Positions 45,801 to 57,395 of a stretch of 64,000 bases of DNA are shown one piece after another. Position 1 is the first letter of the stretch. Every line of letters starts with the position of its first letter. The stretch covers positions 5,181,225-5,245,224 of the forward strand of contig NW_004955460.1 of NCBI RefSeq assembly GCF_000276665.1, written 5' to 3'. The translations under genes were made by a program, and so were the position numbers. Source of the DNA: Chinchilla lanigera (Eukaryota; Chordata; Mammalia; Rodentia; Chinchillidae). The notes under the pieces were generated by a model. The model worked only from the letters and a program-made list of their open reading frames with translations, searched no databases and had not been told where the DNA came from.

Positions 45801-47107
45801 AGGGACAAGAATAGCACCTGACAGATGGAGGTAAAGGAGTCATGGTGTCTTCACCATTTCCTGTCCTATGAAACATCTACTGAGGGCTTGCGGAGCTAAG
45901 GCTCCTGAAGACCACACATGCATTATTCTGTCATTATTCCATAAGGGTTTCCCACCAGTGGGAAACTCCATGACTTTACTCCATCCCATAATGCAGCCCA
46001 TGCCGCTGGAGCCCCATTTCCCGAAGGTCTCCACAGCCCCTCCAACTAGCCAGGTCACAGCCTCAGTGTGTACAGCTCCTGCTTCTGGTCAGGGCCTTGG
46101 TGACCATGGACCAGGTCACCATGGAAGCCTCTGCTCCATCCACTCTGACACAGCCTTCTTTGCCATTGAGTTGTGCTTTGTTTTTCATAGTAGGGACAAT
46201 GAATTTAACAAGTTCAATTTTTCATAAATATTATTATATATTAAGTGACTATGGAACTCTTGAATACTTGGTTTTGTACTATCCTTTCACAACATTGTGT
46301 CTCCTGATCCTCACTTGAGCACTGCACTAGCCCCAAAAAAACTAGTACATGGGCTCTGGACTCACAATGCCTGAGTTTCAATTCTGGGCTGAAATTTACT
46401 ATCTGGCTGACCTCAGATATTTGCACTCCCTGTTCCATAATTTCTTGCTATAAATTGAAATTAGCTCTCTCCAGGGCTTGGGTAGGTAAATTAAGGTTTC
46501 ATATAGGCAATTTTCAGCAGCCCTGGAATGTAGTCATATCTACTCTAGAAACTGCAAATGCCTAGTCCCTATCCACACAAAAGCACCAATGATGATCTCT
46601 ACCATTATGTAAGAGAGAGTGGGTAGGATAAAAGAGGACTTAGCTTCTATTGCACCAGGCAATCCCTGGCCTTCTAAAAGGCCTCAATAAAGGTAAAAGC
46701 ATCTATTGGTAATACTGAAGTCCTACTTAAATTACTACTTTTTATAAAATAATAATAATTTAAAGTCATTTCTCTCTGAACCAGTATCATCTGTTGCATT
46801 TATATACATAATTGATAAAATAATATGTCTTCATTTCAGTCATTCCTAACTAGAAAAAGCAACACAAATTCAAAATTATGCACTGGTTTCCTACTAAAAA
46901 CATCCTCTACTGAATCAGAGAAAAATTCCTTAAGGACTTACCAGTTCATCACCCATTTTTTTTCTCCACATATACACATCTGGCCAATGATTTATAGCTA
47001 ATTTCATTTACCTTTCCTCTTTGGCTCAAACTGATTTACTCGAGAATCACTGTAATTGCTCCTCTTGTTGTAAACAGTCTATAAATATTACCTTCCTTTT
47101 TGGGTGC
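45801..47107. other. Dead TRGC 3' flank
   Basis: About 45801-46490 aligns with the 3' UTR and flank of the intact gene, including the same MIR. 46490-47107 is AT-rich DNA in which I recognise nothing. Confidence 0.6.
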
Positions 47108-47600
47108 GTGTGTGATGATTGACTGCATCAACTTGTATAAGAAAAGCTCAACTAAGTTGGCTCAGCAGTTCCACACCTTAGGGTATGGAAGACTCAACTG
47201 AGGGGGCTTGTCACCTGCATGGTATAAAGGGGAAGTAAAGAAGGACAGATCTGTTTTTGTTTCTTTGGAGGAGCTCCAGTCCTTGCCTCCATTTTGAACA
47301 TCATCTCCTCGCCACTAGCACACATTCTTCAGCTTCTGGCACTCAGCCATCCATTGCAGATCCATTGACTTCCTGATAAGGACTCACACAGGACACTGTA
47401 GTGAGCTCCAGACTTTCGACTGGAGCCTTGACTCTCCAGTGTGCAAACACCCTCTGCACTCTTCCACATCTGACTCTGGGGGTCATCATTGTAAGCCAAT
47501 GTTGTAAATTCTTATATATATTTGTATATATTGTACTATATCTTTTTCTCTAGTAAACACTGACTATTACTGTGTGTGTAAGTGACCTACAACTACCCTT
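47108..47600 (+). mobile_element. ERVL-type solo LTR (MT2/MLT2-like)
   Basis: Begins TGTGATGATTGACTGCATCAACTTG and carries the late segment GTAAGCCAATGTTGTAAATTCTTATATATATTTGTATATAT, which matches the layout of ERVL MLT2/MT2 LTRs (GTCAACTTGA... start; GAGCCAATTCC...TAAATCTC...TATATAT end). It sits at the edge of block X. The exact 3' end is uncertain. Confidence 0.6.
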
Positions 47601-50600
47601 TGGGGACAACAATGAAGGGGTTGTCTGTGAGCCTCACACATAGTAGGAAATAGAATGCATAATGATGTGCTCCTCCCATATTCTGAATAGAGTCAAAGGT
47701 CTTCAGAATCACCATAAGGGAAATTCTGAGGCAGTCAAGTGCGTCTTTGAGGCAGGAAGTGGTTTACGGATTCTTCTTGGACCATAGCATCCTTGCCACA
47801 GCACAGCTGCCCCATACAGGAAAACCACATGTTGTGGGAAGGCGACCTGGGACCAGGAGGCACATTTCACAGTAAGTTAGAGCCCTGGCTACTTGATTTG
47901 GATATAATGAGCTTTATCATTTGTGCCTTTTATTTTATGTAATGAGACATAAAGTTTTTTCATATGTATGGAGACTTGTGATGATTTGATGCATGCATAC
48001 ACTGTGTGATTTTTAAATCAGAGTAAATATGACTCAGTATCTCCTCAAACATTCATTTTCTTTATGATAAATTCAAAATCCTTTCTCTTACTTTTTGAAA
48101 TACTACATAGCATATTAGTTTTATGTATTGTTTCCTCCCACATTACCTCAGTTAAACCGTCTTTATGAGACTGATGCACTACCTACGGTGCTAAGGAGGT
48201 CCCTTAAACCATCTTTAGAAGGAAGTGTACAAATTAAATAATTTCAGATTTTTTTGCAAAATGTAAGTCCAGTGACTGACACCCTAATGATGTTCTAAGA
48301 GCAATCACTTGTGTAGTGCCTACTATGTGCCAGGTCCAGTTCAAGTATGTGTTAACTCATTTAAGTGTCATGAACACACTGTGAGTCCTGTATATTGTCT
48401 CTGTTCTATGAGAGGAAAAGCTGAGCTGAGGAATTCCCACAGCTACACAACTAATAAAAAATGGTGCTGGGATTTGAACTCAAGCCATCTGGTTGTAGGA
48501 GCTCTGCCCTTGCCTCATGCATTATTTTTCCCTGGAGTAGAAACAAGTTATTCTTAGGAGAAATCTCCTTCTTCATTAGGCTCAAAGTTGAAGAGAACCA
48601 TCCTGCTATCTTCCTGAATTTCTTTTCCTGACACCTGTTCTGTTAATCAGATGCTATAGGTAAATCTGCTACATAACTTTTCTGGTTGGGAAGACTTTTA
48701 CACACTGACATCCTGCCCACAAGTAAGATTTCTGTGAGTCAAGTCCCTGGCACATGTTTGGATGAAAAGAATACCAGACCACCCAGCTACAAGCACAGGT
48801 GTTCCTTGGAAAATGTGGAAATATTTACCAATTCCACAGGCAAACACACATGTGTTAGCAGTCAGTATGGAGCTGAACAGCTCTGCACATGCTCAGCTAT
48901 AGCAAAACAAAACTATTAAAGAAAGGCTACATGTTCATAACTATAAAAACTGAACACTTTCAGGCAGCAATTCACAAAATTTCCCCTTTATATGTTCTTT
49001 TTACTCTTTTGGAACTCTTCAAGTAGAATTCAGTGTTGGAAGGTTTTTGATGTTTGTTTTGTTTTTGTCCATCTCACCGCCACAGATTAAATTATTCGGG
49101 CAGAATTTTAGAAACTCAACATTTTCTGAGCAATGGTCCATCAACCTATTCTTCTCTTTGCTTTTTTGCTTCATTTGAATAACAGCAAAACCAACCACTT
49201 CCGAGTGTTAAGACTTCTGCAAGTTAGTTGCATTATTTCTACTGCTCTTTATGTTCATGTTACCATAACAACCATATCTAAAGACCCAATGTCAATCACA
49301 GAGTAAGTCTTAGGCTAAGGATGCCCAATGCCAAACAGACTCACTCCCAGTGAGGAATATGCCCAATTATGAATAACCAGTGAGCCACAGTGGTAAATAT
49401 GGCTAATGTGAAGCACAAAGTAAGCTCCAGAGCCCACAGGACTCCACGTCTATCAAACATAAGACCTGCTGCTCTCTGCATTGGACCAATGGTCTTCCCC
49501 TCCTCCTGGTAGTACTGACAGTCAGTGAGACCCATACCTTATCACACATTAGCTTTCATTTATTCTAAAGCACAGCCAGTGTTGAAACCAGCAGGTGACT
49601 GAAAGATTTCCTGACCTCTAGCCCCACTTTCGCAGATGACAAGTCACCAGGAGCCATCACAGACAGCATACTGCCCAGTCATGGGACGTGCTCCACCTGG
49701 ACAAGGCTCTCAGTAGTTCCCTCAGGAGAAAAGTATATGTACTTATATGACGTAAAAGGATGTTTATTCACTATAGCAAATCAATTTAAATGACTAATAA
49801 GAAAACAATAAAACACAAGATGTCACCATTTCGGTTCATACACACCTTCCCAAAAAATAAATTCTCCAAAGAAATGGAAAATAATGAGGACATAGTTTTG
49901 AAATGTAATATGCACCACATAGTACTACAATTGATGAAACTGATGACACATTCACATTGTACAAAAATCAAAACACTGTAATTGTCAGGTCTGTAAAAAT
50001 GGAATATGTGTGAGTATATTCCCATCTCCCCATTTTACAGAAAGATAGTGCACAATATGTATTACTTGCATTTCTTTTATATTTATACATTCATGAGCTC
50101 TTTTAGCATCAACATATAGGAACACTTAGAAAGCTACATGATATTTTGCTGCTGAACCTAAAATACTGCTTTTCACTGGCTCTCTCAAATAGATCTTTGG
50201 TTTGCTTCTCTATAATTTGTTGCTATAAAAATGCTGAAGTAAATAAAGAGTTTTATGCTATTTTTCAACTTGTGCATTGGTAGCAAGGAACACAATACCA
50301 CTTTGCTCCCCAAAGACACAGAGCCAGAGCGGCACTGTGCTCTTCTACCGCTGTGTGGGAAAGATGGGAGAACAGGTCCTCACACCTCACTGCAATGCAA
50401 ATCCGACAATGGAAACAGGATCCCATTGTGGCTTAATTATTCGTCTCTTTGTGGACTATCTTGCTTTTCTCTTGTTATGCGGGAAGATAAACATCTTTCA
50501 TATGTCTAACATTTATTTATTGTTCTTTACACATCTGCTCATATGCTTTGAATGCTTTATCTATTGATCATTGAGTAATAAAACTAGGAAGTGTAACGCT

Positions 50601-51850
50601 TGTTTCCGGTGTGCCCAAATATTTCTGCAGGCAAAGATATGGAACACAACGCTCAATGTAAGGGAGATGGGTGATAAATTAAGTGTATAATTTTCTACTT
50701 TTTAAATGAATCCTTTAAAATAAAAAACTTGTATATTAAAATTAAAACGGCATAGTATTTGAAATTAGAAAAGTTTACAATACATTCAGTTTCTGTAAAA
50801 TATCTTCCTGTGGAAACTAAGTAAAGATTCTTATTGGTAACAAAACAAGACCAACCAGACTGAAGAAACAGCAAATGTAGCTGAGATCCACTCCCTGATT
50901 CTCCTGAGCTGATCTGACCTTGGACCAATCCTTGACCTCTGTGCAGAGAGTGGAGCTATTTCTGCACAGCCAATGCACAGCCCCAGACAGGAAATGGTCA
51001 CATCACCCACAGCTTTGTGGGGCTGATGTCACAGGGGGCGCCCAGATAGGGTCTCCAGGGATTCAGACCTCTTGGCACCTTCCTTCCCCATCCACCTGGG
51101 CTGCCCGGAACTTCAGCAGCACAGAGCAGAGGCCTGGGGAGGTGGGGACAACGTGGATGACAGGCAGCGCTGGTGTGGCTGGTGGGGCTTCGCTTTCTCA
51201 GGCTTGTTCTGTTTCCGTGCTCTGTCAGATGTGGTTGATTCATGGAAGAGGCTCAAAGTCAAACCGGCCCCGACTGGTTGGGGCAGTGCAGTGGGGGGTG
51301 AGGGTGTTGGAAGGGAAGCAGAGGGCTGTTAAACCACAGCCAACCTGGTTCACTTTCAAAAGGTCACAGCTAATGGATGCAAAGAAAATATCCTCCACAC
51401 ATGTGCGACTGCCATCAACCTTCCGTTCCATGCTGTGGGTGGGTGGGCGCCCTGCATGGGACACAGGAAGGACATTAACTGCTGTGGGAGTTGGAAATCT
51501 GATGTCCATGACTGTGTAGATGCTACTACTTCTGTCACTGCCTGACACTGTGTGGGATGAAGGAAGAATGTCAGTGGCCCTAGATCCCCTAAAACATTCG
51601 TTGTTTATCTTGGGCATTTGAAGTACAGATCCTGGGCTATTTGGCTTCATGTTCTCAGTGCCATCTCAGGGCACCATTCCTTGCATGCATTAGCATAGGT
51701 AGCCATGGTTGACAGCAAAAGTGACGTGCTTCTGGAGCCCAGAGATGTGGAACTCTGAAGCCAAATGTGTAATTTTAAGACATCTGGTGAATAACCTGAA
51801 GTCCCTCTACCAGGAAGCAATGACTTCAGAGAGAACATGAGGAAGGTTTA
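47601..51850 (+). repeat. Cassette block X (inverted partner of 7930-12700)
   Basis: See the partner for matching anchors. This copy lacks the two ID SINEs and AT microsatellite of X' and lies in the opposite orientation relative to its C gene. It contains MIR (about 48300-48500) and old L1-like fragments, and no recognised gene. Confidence 0.8.
50890..51650 (+). promoter_or_regulatory. Candidate TCR-gamma 3' enhancer (copy 2)
   Basis: Reverse-complement match of 8190-8900. CTGTTAAACCACA (51326-51338) is the abutting Myb-RUNX pair, with one base different from copy 1. TGTGGTT (51230-51236) and CACATGTG (51398-51405) are kept as well. The long open frames over it on both strands (50920-51519 plus, 51240-51650 minus) reflect high GC; stops fall at different places in the two copies, so coding is unlikely. 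The enhancer call is an inference. Confidence 0.5.
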
Positions 51851-52299
51851 ATAGAGGACATTAACATCAGGTCAGCGGGTGACTGGAGTTATTCAAAGGG
51901 TTCTTCCTAAAAGCTAGCAGAGAAAACGAATGACCCTACCACGATCCCAGGCTGAAAGGAAGTACTGTATATGCAGTGCTGAGATAACCACTTTAGGTTT
52001 TTACAGAATGACTTACTGGCACATAGAAATCAGAAGCAACATTCTGTTTGGTCTGTACACAGACAGTCAGCTTCTGGATAAGACTTGGATTCTTCCTAGA
52101 AGAACTGGCCATATCCCTCTGGGAAGATGCCTCATGGAAGTTAATTGGATACCCTGCCTTCCATCTTTTTTCTCATCCCTGTGCTCAGTGAGCAAACAAT
52201 GCAGCTCCTGAGGCAGGAAACTATCACTGAGTTGACATCTTTGAGGATGGAATCCAAAATGTCTCAGCACATGGAGGACCAAGAAACTCTCTAGGTATC
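51851..52299. other. Intergenic stretch between X and U3
   Basis: No recognised element or gene. Confidence 0.5.
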
Positions 52300-55200
52300 A
52301 TGATGGAAAAGGCAACACAGAGATGCCAATCCTCAGAGGACATGGGAGCATGAACAATATAATAACAAATACTTTAAAGAAGCCATCATGACCCATAACC
52401 TTGGGAAGAAGTGGAAAAAGAAGAAGCAAGGTACAGATAGCAAGAGCAATAGATAGGACAGTTACCAAGGGAGAATTAGAGAATGATAGTAATAGAGATA
52501 GGAGATATATATAACACCTGTATATGGAGAGAGAGAAAAGGGGAGAGAGAGAGAGAGAGAGGGAGAGAGAGAGGGAGAGAGAGAGGGAGAGAGAGAGGGA
52601 GAGAGGGAGAGAGAGAGAAGATAAATAGGTACAAAGACAGGAATTCATGTACAGCAATAAGAAATAGAAAAAAAAAAGAAAGGTAGATACAGAGGTGGAG
52701 AGATAGAGGGATATAAGTGACAGAGAAAGCAGTGGATAGGCAGAGAAATAAAACTGTGGAGAAGGACCTGGCGCCAATGTATGTGAGGGACTTAGAAATC
52801 AATTCCTGATTTCTGAGGGTGGCACAGGGAGTTGTGCGATAGTAGTTTCCTAATTTTAATGCTTTTCGTACATTTAGTGGTCACAGTAATTCCATAAAGA
52901 ACTTTCCTTCTTAAGTGCTGGTACCCTGAAATACAGTATGGACAAAAGCAGCAAGGTGATGATTTGATTAATAATCTTATCTCTATTTTCAGAACAAGGT
53001 GACATCTTTGCAGCCTTTAGAAAATGCTGAGGTATTTTTATCTTTCAGTTTTATGAGTAAATATTTATATTTCTTAAAATTTTTGTGTGAGTACCTTGTT
53101 GCTTTCCATGTTCCATGCATGTCCAGGGAGAGGCAGTTCAGTTGATGTTGCTGTTGCTGCCTCAAATGTCCCCAGTGGCTACTGTAGTATCAGGTAGATA
53201 AGGTGTCCTGGGTTCATCTTCTACCATGTCCCAGTCTTCCAGTCAGCCATTGCTCAACTCAGCCCTAGTATTTTGCAGAGAAGGGGTTTTCAGATACCTC
53301 CATTTAGATGCTCAGAGTGCCCATGATGTCTAAATTGATGATGCATTCTAGATTTTACTGTAGATAGCCTAAAATTAAACTTTTAAAAAAAATCACTTGA
53401 CTTAAAGTATAGATCTGAAGGATTTTACAAAATTTTTTAGATTGTGAATTTTCTTTTTTTTTAAATCTTGCATTGAAAGCTTGGCTCCTAGCAATATCAA
53501 CCCAAGATGAATATAAACAATACCAAAATCCTGCTAATAATACTTGACCCATCAGACACAGTTTAAGATTTTCATTCTTCTTTCTTTCTTGAGGTCTTGC
53601 TTGCTTGCTTGTTTTTGTCTTCTGGTTTACAAGTAAACTAATGTTTTGAAGTAATTATATGCTGTTCTTCCTTTGGTGGGTAGATAGCTTCTTTTATTTT
53701 AGTTTGTATTTTTTAATTTTTGAAATTAATCTTTTTGTTTTGCCAAATACAAAACAAATTTGTATTTGTTCATACAGTGAAAACCTCTGCATATATCCAG
53801 TATAAAAAAATTATAAGACAGAAGACTTTTAGAGATTTTTAGAGTCCATTCTACATTGTTTTACATTATTGCTCACCTACACTAACAAAATTGTGATTAG
53901 TTATATTTAATATTTTTATTTTGCTTTATTTATTCAAACATGTTATTTAGTTTGATCATAATAAATCTTTCCTGTACTGTATATGGGGAATATTTTATAT
54001 ATATTTACTTACATTTGGTGTTTGTATTTTGGATCTGAGGCATTCAGTCTGATAAATTTTAGTCATTCTTTTCTTTCTCAGCAAATAGATTTCATGTTTT
54101 AATTAAAATAATGCACACACCTCAAGATTATAAATATGGAAAATCATACAATTAATGCTTTTAATGTTTTTATTCATGTATTATTTAGGGTGTGTGTCAT
54201 AGATCCATCTGAAATTTGATTATAACAATTGCTGTAGTAGTAGAAATAATAGTTAAGACTGATGAATGTAGGTTCTCTTTCCCTGATACTTACTGTGCTG
54301 AGCACTCTAGGTACATTATCTCATTTAATGTTTACAAATATTGCTTGAGGGTTCAAGTACCACTGAGCTTAGCAAATACGAAAATGAGGTTGTTGGGATG
54401 AACTGACTTGCCAAGGTTTTAAAATATGAAGTAGTGGAGAGTCCAACCCAGCACTGTAATCCTAAAATGAGATGTGTTTATTGAACCTGCATTTTCTTAC
54501 CTACAATGAGGACTAATGTAATTTCACAACTGTGATGATCATTTGCACTTTCTGTAGAATGAATACTCTCTTTATACTCATAGCCCATTGGCTACTGGAA
54601 TTTTCATGTTTATTAGTTAGTAAGTGGTCTCAAGCACCACTTTAGAGATATTAGTCATACAACCAATATGTAGAAAATATATTTCCTCATTATGTAGTTT
54701 TACACCTTTTAGTGACTAGAAGTTTGCATGTTTTTCTCATAAATTCTACCAATTTCTCCTTATAAACACTGTACTTGATGGTCTTTCTCACTTGTAATTT
54801 GTAGGAAATTTATGAATGATAAATTAAATGCTTTGAGCTTACAGTCTGATTACACCTAAATGATCTTTGCTAGTGGTGAAATGTTGATACAAGAGTATTT
54901 GTTCCCATATGGGGAGCCAGTTACCGGAGGAGAATTTACTGAGTACTAAATCAAGCCTGGCTATTCTGAATGTATAGTTCCATCCTATATTAATGTCTCA
55001 TGCACCTGTAGACCTTTCTAGATTTTCCACTGTGTCCCTCAGATCTTTCTCCTCCAGCACCAGTGTTGGCTTCTTTTCAGTGCTTAATTTTCATACTCTG
55101 GTGGAGGTAGTTTCCTATTTGATATTTTGGTTGCTTGTTTGGACTTTTTTTGACTTTTTTAAAAAATGATTTTGACATTTTGTTTTGTCACATGCTAGTT

Positions 55201-56905
55201 TGACAGCAATACCCTCCTCCCTCATACTCAAACCATGAGCCTCTGTCTCAGGAAGGAACTTCCTGGCTCCAGGTAGCAATGCATGAGGACCTGTAGGATT
55301 ATTCTGCACATGGCCTGGGGCTCTGCTCTCTGGCTGTTCCGGTGATAGCCGCTATTCCTACACACATGGTTCCCTGGGGCAGAAGATGAACAGTCCAAAT
55401 TCCTTATTTGTCTGACTTCCCAGAGGTTGCCATGCAGCAGAAGACACACCACTCCCCCAAGCCAGTATACTTCAGCTTGTTAGTTGCCCAGGTAATAGTT
55501 CCTGATACAGTTTCTGTTACTTTTGTTTCTTAGAAAGCCTTTTCACTGGAGGCATATTGTAAGAACCAATGCCCAACTGAGAAGCCATTCTGCTTCTGTA
55601 CTTCGTGCTTGCTTATCTCATATAAGCCCTAGACCCCAGAGACCAGGGCCTGATATTTTGGGAATGATCCCAGTCAGTGCCCAGTGATGGAAATAAATCT
55701 ACCTCCAAATTCTGAGTGTCATTTAGGTGTTTCCCCTTTCTGTTGCAACCACCGCAAAGGATGATTTCCTTGACAGAGACCAAAACCATGAATGTCAGGG
55801 ACAGTCTTCCCCATTCCATTATGGATCTTTTAAACATATATTTTAATTTATTAACAATTGTGAAGGGAGTTTTTTAGTTATACTAGTTTGATCATCTTAT
55901 TTTCCATCAATGACTCCAAATGAAATGCAGAAGTCAGTACACTCTCAGAGGGTATAGGGCAATGGGGATGGATGTGTTCAGCATATATGCCTTGACACCT
56001 CCCCAAATATGAAATTATAGGGAGAGGCAGAGCAATGCGAGTAATGGAGAGGGTTAAAATGATCAAAATATGTTAGATGCCTGTATGAAACTGTCAAATT
56101 GAAGTCTATTAATGTGTATAAACAGTGTACTATGATAAAAAGAAAGATGTAAATAAAATACGAGTTGCCTAGGTACATTTGCATTTTTGTATAAACTTTA
56201 ACTATATACAAATATTTCTTGGAACTGAATACTTTATATGTTTAAACTAACTCTTGCTAGCCTACCTGAAGATCATCTTGACTTGAGGATTAAGCAAACT
56301 TCAAAGTGATCTGTGCACGTGCGCACACATCAGTTTCACTTTGCGCAGTGCCTCATGCATCAACATCACTGATCCTAGTTTCTTTTAATAAGATGCAGAC
56401 AATGATTATCAGATCTGTGGTTGGTGACTTTATTCACAGATATAACTGTAGGTCAGGATAATAAAGAAGAATTTTCACCTCAGAAGAACATGGCAGCAGC
56501 ATTAACACAGGAATCTACACTGTAATGAAGTCTTTATTCTTACAAGGGACAGGTGACTGTGATTCAGACTCTGCCTCCCACCACGTTCACACCCAGCCAG
56601 CCTCACTACAGAGCTCTCAGGGCCCTGGCTTCTCTTCCTCTGGTGAGGATCTGCTCCCGGAGGCCACAGGGGGGCGCTGCAGGATCGCACAGAGGCAGAG
56701 AGGCAGGGTCTGCTCCCAGGCACCGCCTCTTCTGGTCTCCAACTGGGCTGTCTTCTCAGATAGTTCCTCAGCTACTGCTCCTACCTGTCGCTCAGTCAGG
56801 AAGACCAGAGCCAGCTCACTCATGTGGAGTAGGACTTGTGTTTGTAGAGGGCTTCCTACTCTTCTCATCTGGTCTCTGTCCTTGTAAGGCCCAGGAGAAA
56901 CAGCA
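52300..56905 (+). repeat. V-repeat unit U3, upstream half
   Basis: 52300-54220 aligns with U1 (17200-19160), and 53640-56905 aligns with U2 and U4. It includes a purine-rich block with a (GGGAGAGAGA)n microsatellite (52530-52620), a MIR-like block (about 54250-54470) and the conserved V promoter block (56290-56905). No L1 is present at the site occupied in U2. Confidence 0.78.
52530..52620. repeat. GA-rich microsatellite
   Basis: GAGA tract with repeated GGGAGAGAGA units inside a longer purine-rich strand (about 52400-52760). It produces spurious LSLSL-type frames on the minus strand. Confidence 0.92.
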
Positions 56906-56948
56906 ATGCTGTGGGCTGTGGCTCTGCTTCTAGCTTTTCCGCCTCCAG
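56906..56948 (+). CDS. TRGV: TRGV (V2) leader exon
   Basis: A 43-nt exon encoding MLWAVALLLAFPPP, with donor GTAAGT and phase 1. It differs from V1 by Leu to Pro near the end and two silent changes. The promoter block upstream matches V1 and V3. Confidence 0.92.
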
Positions 56949-57045
56949 GTAAGTGGGTGACACAGTTGCTTTTGAGGTATTTTTCCCCCAGCCCTGGAAA
57001 AGAATGCCATGAAGTCTTTTTCGTTATTTTGTGATGTTTCCACAG

Positions 57046-57356
57046 CAGGCACTCAAACTTCTTCCAACATGGAACAGGGAATGGTCTCAATCACCAAGAA
57101 ACCTGGGTCACATGTGGTATTCACTTGTGATGTGCCTGCAGTAAGCAGCTACATCCACTGGTACCGATTTCAGGAGGGGCAGACCCCACAACGCCTTCTC
57201 TATTATGACATCTCCAATTCCAAGTCTGTTCTGGATTCAGGACTCAAACCAGGGAAATGCAATGCTTATCAAACTGCAGAGAAGATCAATAAATTTGTAG
57301 TACGGAATCTGCAAGAAAGTGACTCTGGGGTGTATTACTGTGCAGTCTGGGACACG
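57046..57356 (+). CDS. TRGV: T-cell receptor gamma variable segment V2 (V exon)
   Basis: A germline V-gamma segment, close paralogue of V1. The acceptor TTTCCACAG is followed by a CAG repeat as in V1. It reads (A)GTQTSSNMEQGMVSITKK, Cys28, SSYIHWYRFQEGQTPQRLLY with Trp39, and ESDSGVYYCAVWDT with Cys99. It is open throughout, with a direct recombination signal. An additional Cys lies at residue 72 in framework 3 (PGKCNAY), where V1 and human relatives have Tyr. This leaves an unpaired Cys on the domain surface or core, so its functional status is less certain than V1. Confidence 0.94.
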
Positions 57357-57395
57357 CACAGTGCTTCACATCTGCTTTCTGCTGCACTGAAAAGT
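57357..57395 (+). promoter_or_regulatory. 23-spacer recombination signal of V2
   Basis: Heptamer CACAGTG (57357-57363), 23-nt spacer, nonamer CTGAAAAGT (57387-57395), identical in all three respects to V1. The spacer differs at several bases. Confidence 0.8.

Noticed and set aside
52298..52802. 159- and 108-codon minus-strand frames rich in Leu and Ser
   Set aside because: Low-complexity translation of the GA-rich microsatellite and purine tract; no domain.
56553..57090. Long frames (126 and 157 codons) over the V2 promoter block on both strands
   Set aside because: GC-rich promoter DNA; the frames are not kept in the V1 and V3 copies.
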